Source: Cryptomeria japonica (Eukaryota; Streptophyta; Pinopsida; Cupressales; Cupressaceae). From it: 64,000 nt of DNA. The stretch spans positions 761,861,648 to 761,925,647 of the forward strand of contig NC_081414.1 in NCBI RefSeq assembly GCF_030272615.1, given 5' to 3'. Of this stretch, positions 49,939-60,757 are shown piece after piece. The notes below the pieces were generated by a model. It did not search any database. It was not told the DNA's origin and saw only the letters and a list, made by a program, of their open reading frames with translations. The translations under genes were made by a program, and so were the position numbers. Numbering within the stretch: the stretch's first letter is position 1; every line of letters begins with the position of its first letter.

Positions 49939-49950
49939 AAAGGGAGAGAT

Positions 49951-52536
49951 TATTGGAATTGTGTTATCACTGATGTCAATCGGTATAGGATGAAAACCCT
50001 TATGGAAGATGTATGGGCAGTATTGTCATTGATGCATACCAGCAATGGTGTCATTGATGTCAACTAGAATAGTAGGTCATCAGTAAGGAAGAGAATGTAA
50101 TCCAACATAATGATCATTGGAGTCACCAGTACACAGGTTAGTGTTGACTTGTGTGGGAGACGTAAGGATTGGAAACCGATATTGGATAACAACTGGTAAG
50201 TGATATGTTGGTAGTGAATTGTTGCCAACCAGCAAGTGAGCTAATGCAGAAGTGATAACCAATATGTTGTTGGATGTTTGGATGTGAAACAACAAGATGC
50301 CCACCGGATAAAGATGCAGCCACAAGATGATGAGAAGATGCACAAAGAGTGTGCACAATCGGATCATATGTGCCTATTTGACGATATGTTTGCTCAAATA
50401 GGGAAGCCATATTAATGCATTGTAAAATGCAGATGACAAGGATCCACTCCAATCAGTAAGTGGAGCTTATCTCCCATTATGCAGGAAATGCATTATAATC
50501 CTCTAAGATAAGACAAAAGAGTAGAAGGCAGGTGATTGAAGGCTCATACCAGATGAACTAGTGAAACACTAAGTTGCCTCAAATACATAGAAGTAGAGTT
50601 ATGCACCGAATCAACTAGGTAGGCATGTTGAGCTACCAAAACAAAGAAGGAAGAGTAAAGGAGTGATGGGTTTGTCACTTTGACAAACCAGCTAAGATGA
50701 TATTCAGGTTGATGAATTTGAAGGCAATGGTGAATGGCTGCAAACAAAGGATGTTTCTGGAATGAAGATGAAGTTTGGTGACACTGGTGTACATGGTATC
50801 TTACCAGTATACATGCAGAAGATACTACTGGTATAGATGTCCACTGGTAAAGATAAAAAAATGACATGTGAAGAGATCTTGTCTAATGAAGTTGAGTATG
50901 TTGTGGTTTGGCCAGTGTGAGGATCAATAAAGGTGATCCATCGGAAGAGCAGAAAAGTACAAGTTTGATGGCAAACTAGTTAGGTGATAACCAATAGGGT
51001 TTGTGAACCGGTAGATGAACCTAGTCATGTGGTTGGTCGGTGATCTTGTCTAAACTGACTCACTAGATTCAACAGAGGTGGATGCAGACAAAGATGCCAT
51101 GTGCAGTCCAAGTGTCAAACAAATGGATAGTGCATTGTTGATGGGGTTAGTGATCTTGTCTAGATCAACACAGAAGACTTAATAGAGGTGGATGTTGACA
51201 AATTTGACACACTAGAGATAGGTGTCATGTATACTCTGGTCGGTGAAGTGTTGTCGGTTAGGTAGGTAGTGGCTGGTCCACGTGAATCACGAGACAAGAG
51301 CAGTAGGGTGCAACTCAAAATGGATTAGAGAATAGAGATTTGATTGGTGGATTCATGATTGAGGTAGAGTGTCTAAGTGTTAATCAAGGTAGGTGAAGCT
51401 ATTTGCATGATCACTTCATAGGTGATTGATATGTGCAGACCAAAAAAGGTGTCGTGTTTGCCAAATATGGAAAACGTGTTCTGGACGTAGCGGGATTGTG
51501 GAGTTTGATCAATTGCAAGTGGTTGATCTCTGGAAGGAGATCTGATTGGATTTGGTTTGCCTCGAGGTTGATGAAGGAATCCTAGTGCACCAGAAGTTTC
51601 AATGTTAGTCATGGTAGGAAAAATAAAGTATAAATATGTTGACTCATGACAGGAGATTATTGATGATGCTACTAGAAGATTAGGTGTCGGATGTTGAAGA
51701 GTGGAGTGTGAAAGAGCAACAAAGATCCAACCACTCAGAGACTTCATTTAAGATCATATAGACTATGTGTTAGAGGTGCAACCGATGAAAGGGTTTAGCA
51801 GAGGCTTAACCGACAAGGTCAGGGTAACCAATATATTGCAAAGTGAGTTGTAGTGGGGAAAAGTGGTAGTGCTAGTACCTGGAGAAAGGTAGAGAAGGAG
51901 TTGCAATGAAGTGTAAGCGGTTGAGGAGATTTGGCTAGCCAGAGTATAGTGCAGAGTTAAACTAACAAGCTGAGAACCAGTAGTGATCAGAGAGTATAGT
52001 ACGGATAGAGAAGAAGTAGAGACTGAACCAGTAAGCTTGTAGCCGAGAGAAGGTGAGTAGAGAACTGACAGAGAATTGGATAGAGGTGAACTGGTGGAGA
52101 GACATATGTGAGAGTTACAAAGTTCTTTTGTAACCAGGTTATTACTTTTGTATTTGAAATATGATTTTGTAATCACTAAGTTGGAGCTTGGTGCAGGGGT
52201 TGGTGCTCTTTAGGTTGGTGCCCTAAAGTAGGAGTGGTGCTCCTTGGGTTGGTACCCTAAATGTTATAACTAAATGTTTCAATCTGAGGCTAGATTGGAG
52301 TAGTAGACTCCAGCAACATTTCTCACCGAGGTTTCTCCCATGTTTGGTTTTCCTCCTACATCCAATTTTATGTGATGTCCCTTTTGTGTGTGGTTACATT
52401 TTGTCATCCTCCTATCTATCTGGTATGTTTTCTTTATCTTAGATTTACTAACCAGTATACACACAGAGGATAGAAAAGGGAAAAGTTTGGATACCATTGA
52501 TTCACCCCCCCTCTTAGTGGCACCTTGAGTTCAATA
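49951..52536 (+). repeat. 3' LTR of element 4
   Basis: Starts TATTGGAATTGTG, so the first dinucleotide TG has become TA. Ends TTCAATA before GACCA. TATAAATA at 51629-51636. Aligned with the 5' LTR throughout, with small indels. Confidence 0.88.
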
Positions 52537-52660
52537 GACCATTAATTTAGAATCATGGTAGGGTTAAAGGTAAGTACATCAATACCAACATTATGGATGA
52601 TTTAGCTGAAATTACTAAAAATGTTATCGATTATAATGTTAAGACTGTTCAAATTTTGAG

Positions 52661-53190
52661 CAATATTGTGTAGTCTTTGGGTTGTTTGACCTTGTTATTG
52701 TGTTTTTGGTGCTACTAGCCCATTGTGGCATGGCATTTGGTTTTTCCTTGAAGACAATTTTTTTTGTATGGGTTTTAGGTTCCTATAAAACCTATTTTAC
52801 TCTAACAAAAAAATTTGTGGAAATACTCTTTACAATTTCACTAAGAGAACTCTTTACACTAGTGAAAATGCTCTCTACAATTATCACTAAGATAATTTTT
52901 ATAAATATATTTCTAAGGCTTCCTAGATGATCAAATAATCATTCAACTAAAGTATTTCAAAATTAATAGGAAGTTTGAGTAATATTTAGTGTTAATACAT
53001 ATGATTTTGTATCAATAAACATTACTTCTTATTTTCGTACATTAATTTTGAGATTTGTCATACGACACATGGATATCACATACTGATAGTATAGAATCCA
53101 TATCTTCGTAAGGGGTGAATTCACAAAGCTGGTTCCCACTTTTGCCAATGAAGGAATTTGGCGAAAGTGGGAATTTCGGATTTGCCCGTG
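52661..53190. other. AT-rich sequence, trailer of the old host frame then unassigned
   Basis: 52661-52830 reads like a 3' trailer. 52840-53100 is AT-rich with a repeated CTCTTTACA/CTCTCTACAA phrase. Nothing coding is supported. The left boundary of the possible DNA transposon probably falls here, but no terminal inverted repeat is evident. Confidence 0.4.
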
Positions 53191-53353
53191 TTCGAGCGAA
53201 ATGGAAATGTTCGCTCGAACTACCCCTGGGAGTCCGAGCGAACCAATCTTTTGACTTGGGTTCGCTCGAACATCGGGTAACTTTTGGGTTTGAGCGAACC
53301 CACTTTAATATTAATATTTTAATGGGTTTGCTCGAACCCCCCATTCGCTTGAA
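53191..53353. repeat. Cluster of TTCGCTCGAA / TTCGAGCGAA palindromes
   Basis: Seven copies or near-copies of a 10-base word lie in both orientations within 163 bases: 53191-53200 (TTCGAGCGAA), 53210-53219 (TTCGCTCGAA), 53233-53242 (one change), 53261-53270 (exact), 53289-53298, 53327-53336 and 53344-53353 (one change each). Neighbouring opposite copies can pair as hairpins. Clustered short motifs like this are typical of subterminal transposase-binding sites of plant DNA transposons. That role is an inference here. Confidence 0.75.
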
Positions 53354-53939
53354 CCCGTTGCGGTTAGGGTTTTTTTTTTAAATTTATAAATATCGAAAAT
53401 GATAGTTAAAAGGTCATTATCAAATTTGACTTTTTCTGTCTGGTGGGGGTTGGATCGAACCAGTCGTCAGCATTACGTCACAAAGCTTTGTCTGCAGCAG
53501 TTAGCATCTTTCCTATTTCAGTTTTCGACCTTTGTTATATTAGGTGCACAAAATAACCCTTTGTTTGGTTTAATAATGTCTTTTTTTATTAAATTTGTAA
53601 ATAATTTGTTTGTTAATTTATTTTTTTAATTAAATAATTGTATATAGTTATTGTTTTTCAACATTTTAGAAAAATGTTTGATAATTTAATTTTTTGATTG
53701 AAATGTGTCAATTTGTTTTTAATATTACATAATTGTATACATGTATATTTTTTTTGACATTTAAAAAAATTGTTATGAAAAACACAAAAAACTAACCTGT
53801 AGTAAATCGGAACTTAGAAAAACATTAGCAAAAAAAGAAAAACACTAGAAAAATTAATTTAAATAAACATTAGAAAATTTAGATAACAAATTTAAACAAA
53901 TTAAATTTCCTCTACAATGTGACCCATTTTCACCTCCTA
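53354..53939. other. AT-rich spacer
   Basis: Very AT-rich, with homopolymer runs (T-runs near 53371 and 53750). No gene or clear repeat seen. Confidence 0.5.
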
Positions 53940-56900
53940 TTACACACACAACATGACCCCTTAAGACCACATATGACACTATACATTCCCTTAGGAGGTC
54001 ATAGAGGATCACATATAACATAGTAGTGTACATGTATGACATTCCCTTTAGGATCACATCTATTGTCCTAAGGGGTCATACATGGTTTTAAGGGGTCACA
54101 CATGTGTTAAAACACATGCGTGACCCCTTAGAACCGCATATGACCCCTTATAAAATTGTAGTGTGAACGACATACCCCTTAGTCCATCAAATAGTGTCTT
54201 AACACATGCGTGACCCATTACAGCCGCATATGACCCTTTATAAAATCCTAGTGTGAACGACATACCCCTTAGTCCATCACATAGCGTCTTAAGGGTTCAT
54301 ATGTGGTCCTAAGGGGTCACGCATGCATTAACACATGCGTGACCCCTTAGTAGGCCACATAGGACCCCTTATAACATCCTACTATACATATGACATTCCC
54401 CTTAGGATCACATAGTGTCATAAGGGGTCATATGTGGTCCTGAGGGGACATGCATGTGTTATAACATATGTATGAACCCTTAGAACTGCATATGACACCT
54501 TATAAAATCCTAGTGTGGATGACATACCCCTTAGTCCATCACATAGTGTCTTAAGGGGTTGTATGTTGTCCTAAGGGGTCACGCATGCATTAACACATGC
54601 GTGACCCCTTAGTAGGTAACATATGACCCCTTATAACATCCTACTGTACATATGACATTCCCCTTAGGATCATATAGTGTCCTAAGGGGTCATATGTGGT
54701 TAGAACCACATATGACCCCTTATAAAATCCTAGTGTGAATGACATACCCCTTAGCTCATCACATAGTGTCTTAAGGGGTCGTATGTGGTCCTAAGGGGTC
54801 ACACATGCATTGACACATGTGTGACCCCTTAGTAGGTCACATATGACCCCTTATAACATCTTACTATACATATGACATTTCCTATGTGTCCTAAGGGGTT
54901 GAATATGTGGTCCTAAGGGCTCACGCATGCATTAACACATGCATGACCCCTTATTAGGTCACATATGACCCCTTATAACATCCCACTATACATATGACAT
55001 TCCCCTTAGGGTCACATAGTGTCATAAGGGGTCATATGTGGTCCTGAGGGGTCATGCATGGGTTATAACATATGCATGACCCCTTAGAACCACATATGAC
55101 CCCTCATAGAATCCTAGTGTGAACGACATACCCCTTAGTCCATCACATAGTGTCTTAAGGGGTCATATGTTGTCCTAAGGGGTCACACATGCATTAACAC
55201 ATGTGTGACCCCTTAGTAGGTCACATATGACCCCTTATAACATCCTACTATACATATGACATTCCCCTTAGGATCATATAGTGTCCTAAGGGGTCATATG
55301 TGGTTAGAACCACATATGACCCCTTATAGATTCCTAGTGTGAATGACATACCCCTTAGTCCATCACATAGTGTCTTAAGGGGTCGTATGTTGTCCTAAGG
55401 GGTCATGCATGCATTAACACATGTGTGACCCCTTATAACATCCTACTATACATATGACATTCCCCTTAGGATCATATAGTGTCCTAAGGGGTCATATGTG
55501 GTTAGAACCACATATGACCCCTTATAAAATCCTAGTGTGAATGACATACCCCTTAGTCCATCACATAGTATCTTAAGGGGTCGTATGTGGTCCTAAGGGG
55601 TCAACATGCATTAACACATGCGTGACCCCTTAGTAGGTCACATATGACCTCTTATAACATCCTACTATACATATGACATTCCCCTTAGGATCATATAGTG
55701 TTCTAAGGGGTCATATGTGGTTAGAACCACATATGACCCCTTATAGATTCCTAGTGTGAATGACATACCCCTTAGTCCATCACATAGTGTCTTAAGGGGT
55801 CCTATGTTTTCCTAAGGGATCACGCATGCATTACGACATGTGTGACCCCTTAGTAGGTCACATATGACCCCTTATAACATCCTACTGTACATATGAAATT
55901 CCCCTTAGGATCATATAGTGTCCTAAGGGGTCATATGTGGTTAGAACCACATATGACCCCTTATAAAATCCTAGTGTGAATGACATACCCCTTAGTTCAT
56001 CACATAGTGTCTTAAGGGGTCGTATGTGGTCCTAAGGGGTCACGCATGCATTGACACATACATGACCCCTTAGTAGGTCACACATGATCCCTTATAACAT
56101 CCTACTGTACATATGACATTCCCCTTAAGATCATATAGTGTCCTAAGGGGTCATACATGGTTAGAACCACATATGACCCCTTATAGAATCCTAGTGTGAA
56201 TGACATACCCCTTAGTCCATCACATAGTATCTTAAGGGGTCATATGTGGTCCTAAGGGGTCAACATGCATTAACACATGCGTGACCCCTTAGTAGGTCAC
56301 ATATGACCCCTTATAACATCCTACTGTACATATGACATTCCGCTTAGGATCATATAGTGTCCTAAGGGGTCATACACGGTTAGAACCACATATGACCCCT
56401 TATAAAATCCTAGTGTGAATGACATACCCCTTAGTTCATCACATAGTGTCTCAAGGGGTTGTATGTGGTCCTAAGAGGTCATGCATGCATTGACACATGT
56501 GTGACCCCTTAGTAGGTCACATATGACCCCTTATAACATCCTACTGTACATATGACATTTCCTATGTGTCCTAAGGGGTTGAATATGTGGTCCTAAGGGC
56601 TCACGCATGCATTAACACATGCATGACCCCTTAGTAGTTCACATATGACTCCTTATAACATCCTCCTATACATATGACATCCCCCTTAGGATCATATAGT
56701 GTCCTAAGGGGTCATATGTGGTTAGAACCACATATGACCCCTTATAAAATCCTAGTGTGAATGACATACCCCTTAGTTCATCACATAGTGTCTTAACGGG
56801 TCGTATGTGGTCATAAGGGGTCACGCATGCATTGACACATACGTGACCCCTTAGTAGGTCATATATGATCCCTTATAACATCCTACTGTACATATGACAT

Positions 56901-57150
56901 TCCCCTTAAGATCATATAGTGTCCAAAGGGGTCATATGTGGTTAGAACCACATATGACCCCTTATAGAATCCTAGTGTGATCGACATACCCCTTACTCCA
57001 TCACATAGTGTCTTAAGGGGTCATATGTTGTCCTAAGGGGTCACACATGCATTAACACATGCGTGGCCCCTTAGTAGGTCACATATGACCCCTTATAACA
57101 TCCTACTGTACATATGACATTCTGCTTAGTATAATATAGTGTCCTAACAT
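53940..57150. repeat. Tandem array of about 220-bp hairpin-bearing units
   Basis: The landmark GACATACCCCTTAG recurs at 54741, 55124, 55345, 55543, 55762, 55982, 56202, 56421, 56763 and 56983. Steps are mostly 219-221, with 198 and about 340-380 variants. Each unit holds two near-perfect hairpins. One is TAAGGGGTCATATGTGGTT / AG / its complement (example 54683-54722, 19-bp stem). The other is CTAAGGGGTCACGCATG / 8-base loop / its complement (example 54571-54612, 17-bp stem). The CCTAAGG/CCTTAGG word recurs throughout. Earlier units (53940-54500) are more divergent. It is not a CRISPR: the repeats are long, contiguous and degenerate. Confidence 0.9.
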
Positions 57151-57269
57151 ATGACGTGTTAGATCTCTTTATTCTTGAATTTTTTATGTATGTCAAAGAT
57201 TTAAATATGTACACGTGTTAGATCTCTCTATCTCTCTGAAATATATGTTATCTCTAGATCTGAAATATA

Positions 57270-57421
57270 TGTTCTCTCTCTCTCTCTCACTAAAATATTT
57301 GAAATTTTTACATGTATTTTTTGAAAATGAAAATTATCTCTCTCTCTCTCATGAAGATTTATATGTATATAATCTCTCTCTCTCTCTCTCATGAAAATGA
57401 TCTCTCTCTCTCTCTCTCTAC
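57270..57421. repeat. CT microsatellite
   Basis: Four (CT)n runs between 57270 and 57421, separated by AT-rich words, directly before gene A. Such CT runs are common in plant 5' leaders; a promoter role is possible but unproven. Confidence 0.8.
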
Positions 57422-57461
57422 TTATGTATTTATTTTAACTTTATGACATGTACCTAGATAG

Positions 57462-59438
57462 ATGGCATCCCAGGATATACCTTCGGAGGCTCCTGATCAG
57501 GATCCACCTTTGCAGGCTCCTGTTCAAGATCCACCTGCGCAGGCTCCACATCAGGATCCACCTGCGCAGGCTCCACATCAGGAGCCACCACAGCAAGATC
57601 CTCCACAGCAGGATCCCCCCTTGCCCGACATTGCTAGTATTTTTCATTACAGTGATCGGGAGTTGCATAGGTTGAGGGCCATACTAGATGACCCTCGTAC
57701 TGATGGCATGTACAAGAGTACATGCACATCCATTTTTGACAGTTTGCAGACATTGAGGGACTACTTAGTATCTCATACCTCATTCTCACCTGAGGTTATA
57801 GAGGATATATATAGATAGTTGAGGAGTGAGGTGAGGGGTCCTCATTCTTTTGTTGATGTGGTGGGGGTGGTCTCGAAGGAGACCATCAAGGAGAGATGCT
57901 TCCCACAATATTAGGAGAAGAGTAAGGTGAGGGGATATCAGGTTACCAGATGTATCGACCCACAAGTTGCATCACTGATTTACCCACTATTCTTAGTAGC
58001 CCATGGTTGTTATCCTAATAATGACCAGATTCCATTATACTTTGCACAACAGGTATTTGCTAAGGTTCATTGTCAGATGAAACCAAACTACCTTGATATT
58101 CTAGGATATTATGGACAGGGGAGGGGCAGGATTGCTGATAGAGATGCATATCGTAGGCGTGATAGAGCTCCGCCTAGACATAGGGACCTTGTTGGCCAGA
58201 GATTTCCTGTAGTAGTCCCAGCCATGGCACCCATAGCGGATCACATTGTGATTGCTTCTCAGAGAGAAGCAATTGATAGGATTGGACAGATTGCATCAGT
58301 AGTAGCCACCATATCTTCTGACAGGATGGGTAGATATATGATGAGTCGACCACATTCGCGATCATCCATAGATCATGCATCTTCTAGTCATGGGGGGCTT
58401 CAGATTCAGATGATCAGTATATTTCTGCTGGCATCCCCTCCCCAGATGAGGTAGCAGCTATAGTTGGAGGTAGTAGACATGTACAGATGTCGCAGTATTT
58501 AGCCGAGGACCTACTACATTCTTATAGTTTTATTTCATCTCAACTTGGGATACCATTGGGTGATGTTAGAGAGGAGATTCTCAGAGATGGTCAGGCTACA
58601 ACGACATCGATGCATACCTCGAGGCAGTCACATCATTCTCATCACTCTATGCATGCTCTAGGCACTGACCCACCTACAGATCACTCTGTTGCTGTAGAGG
58701 AGGAGCTACAAGCTGATCAGCTCCATATCACAGATGAGGGCCGGTTGGATTCATTTGAGGAGGAGATACGAGCTGATCAGGTACATATCATAGATGAGGG
58801 TTTGGACTCATTTGAGGATCAGCTGAGAGATTTGAGCCATACTGGATTTATGGACATGCTACTATAGTCAGACACTTCATCCACAATGCTCACTCATCTA
58901 GTTAGCCCCTTGCACTCCTCAGTGATACGTACATCTAGAGAGAGATATGCAGGCACGAGTGATGTTGTTGATATGATCATGAGATAGGATCAGACTATAC
59001 AACCTACTCCAGGTGATACACAGGTATGTACATGTACATGTGCATTTAAAATTTTAGAAGATATGTATACATACATTGCAAATTTGTACCTGATAAATCT
59101 ATATATATAGATCTCATGTTTAATAAATAATCTAGAGTTCTAAGTTTTAATTTGTAGATCATTTAAATTGATTGTGGACTAATCCTTAAATTGACAGTTA
59201 GCTCATGTCACTCCTTCCTTGAGCTCTGAGCATGTGCGTAGGAGAGATTCTTTAGATGCTGTTAGTGTACAGGTTAGTTATGGTTTTTGGTATATATATT
59301 TGATGTACATGCACATCTAGAGAGATAGATATATATATTTAATATTTAAATATATTCTACCTTTGCGGGACTCCCCCTCAGATGGTCGCTTAGTTCATAG
59401 CTGATATGATCCCTATTGATTTGCTCTAGACTTTATAG
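57462..59438 (+). pseudogene. Gene A: unknown Pro/Gln-rich protein, three exons
   Basis: Not recognised. Start Met at 57462 (MASQDIPSEAP). Residues 10-50 are a repeat of APHQDPPAQ-like units, then a helical region (YSDRELHRLRAILDD, SLQTLRDYLVS), a Cys/His-poor middle (RCIDPQVASLIYPLFLVAHG), an Arg-rich patch (DRDAYRRRDRAPPRHRDL) and an acidic repeat (EEELQADQLHITDEG / EEEIRADQVHIIDEG). Exon 1 ends at 59023 (CAG|GTATGT), exon 2 is 59198-59272 and exon 3 starts at 59382 (CCCTCAG|ATG); all junctions are phase 0. TAG stops lie at 57816, 57912, 58865, 58985, 59391 and 59427, and one frameshift lies in a G6 run at 58390-58395. It points toward gene B and could be its accessory protein. Confidence 0.6.
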
Positions 59439-59439
59439 C

Positions 59440-59890
59440 TCATTTACATTTATCTTTTTATATACTTTCATATTATATATATTCATGCACATACATGGAG
59501 TTTAGACTCTAGATTATACTTTATACCTGGTTTGTGTTTGACTCTAGATTATACTTTATACTTTATACATGGAGTTTAGACTCTAGATTATACTTTATAC
59601 CTGGTTTGTGTTTGACTCTAGATTATACTTTATACTTTATACATGGAGTTTAGACTCTAGATTATACTTTATAAGTTTTATACATGTTTGATTATATTAG
59701 ATTTATACATGTTTGATTATATTCTAGATTTATGTACATGATGTTTGATTAAATTAGATTTAAATACATGTTTGATTAGATTGTATATTTCATGCATGTA
59801 CAACGACTTGTTTAGACTCTAGATTATACTTTATACCTGGTTTGTGTTTGATCAGATTATACATGTTTGATTATATTAGATTATATTAGA
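59440..59890. repeat. AT-rich spacer with 74-bp tandem repeats
   Basis: A unit beginning CATGGAGTTTAGACTCTAG occurs at 59494, 59569 and 59642 (steps 75 and 73). Related words (ACTCTAGATTATACTTTATA, TACATGTTTGATTATATTAG) carry on to 59890. No gene. Confidence 0.8.
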
Positions 59891-59895
59891 TTATA

Positions 59896-60712
59896 CATGA
59901 AATGAACAAACTAAACTTAATAGGTCATGTATTGAATAGTTCACATCCAGTACATGTATATTACATAGGTATGTATATTGTAGGTATGTGAGCTTCTAGG
60001 TATGTATATTGTAGTTAAATAGTGCACAACATGTACATGTCCTAATTCCATATTAAATATCAATTTTACAAATGTACATATATGTATTACATTCTAATCT
60101 AAATATGCATTTTTTAATTAAATACAAATACAGTTACATACAATTAAACATGTACATTTAAATACATCCTAATTTGATATAATGTATAAATAAACTTAAA
60201 AAATATTTATCCTTTAGTTTCAAATGTTCAAGTTACTTGAGATCTAGGATTTATCTTGATTGTATTAATTAGATTTAAATACATGAAATGATTTTCAAAT
60301 GTAAAAGAGTATGTATGATTACACATGTTTCAAGATTTTCAAACAAAAGAGTGTATGAAATGAACAAACTAAACTTAATAGGTCATGTATTGAATAGTTC
60401 ACATCCAGTACATGTATATTACATAGGTATGTATATTCTAGGTATGTGAGCTTCTAGGTATGTATATTGTAGTTAAATAGTTCACAACATGTACATGTCC
60501 TAATTCCATATTAAATATCAATTTTACAAATGTACATATTACATTCTAATTTAAATATGCATTTTTTAATTAAATACAAATACAATTACATACAATTAAA
60601 CATGCACATTTAAATACATCCTAATTTGATATAATGTATAAATAGACTTAAAAAAAAAATTATCCTTTAGTTTCAAAACAAGTTACTTGAGATCTAGAAT
60701 TTATCTTGAACT
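59896..60712. repeat. Direct duplication of about 360 bases
   Basis: 59896-60260 is repeated at 60354-60712 (offset about 458), starting ATGAAATGAACAAACTAAAC and ending near GAGATCTAG.ATTTATCTTG. About 90 bases separate the copies. Non-coding and AT-rich, lying between the 3' ends of the two convergent genes. Confidence 0.8.
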
Positions 60713-60757
60713 TACATTAAAATTCAATTCATGTGGATTACTAAATGTATATATAGT

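Larger units (their letters stand above)
43630..52536 (+). mobile_element. Element 4: gag-only copia-type element with 2.6 kb LTRs, TSD GACCA
   Basis: 5' LTR 43630-46219 (2590 bases) and 3' LTR 49951-52536 (2586 bases), with GACCA at 43625-43629 and 52537-52541. Primer site TGGTATCAAATC at 46222-46233; PPT CCAAAGGGAGAGAT at 49939-49950. The 3.7 kb interior codes for a broken Gag and no pol. The Gag type, primer site, PPT phrase and LTR edge all belong with the copia elements to the left. It is thus a non-autonomous element that would need enzymes in trans. Confidence 0.9.
27520..52660 (+). pseudogene. Old plant element-type reading frame split by three copia insertions
   Basis: Pieces at 27520-28334, 35784-36486, 43579-43629 and 52542-52660 form one host. 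Removing elements 2, 3 and 4 with one copy of each target duplication gives joins that stay in frame: ...DEFVPNSL|SSNS..., ...LVCGK|GKEKAIL..., and ...NRGPLI.... The first piece has GGFTPYIKKVHGHDPRATQL, a form I associate with unnamed plant transposon-borne proteins. The C-terminal pieces are coiled-coil-like (DDLAEITKNVIDYNVKTVQI ends it). Many stops and shifts are present. The product is unknown. Downstream sequence to about 52830 looks like a 3' trailer. Confidence 0.5.

Noticed and set aside
43752-50452. Minus-strand open frames found in both LTRs of element 4 (43752-44079 and 50080-50452)
   Set aside because: They recur only because the LTRs are copies. The reading differs by indels, and they overlap LTR U3 with no known coding role.
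53940-57150. CRISPR-like appearance of regularly spaced palindromes
   Set aside because: Units are about 220 bases, adjoin without unique spacers, vary in sequence, and the setting is a plant nuclear genome.
57441-57675. Alternative frames on both strands over the start of gene A
   Set aside because: They arise from the CAGGCTCC/CAGGATCC repeat. The frame from 57462 continues into the spliced gene; these do not.
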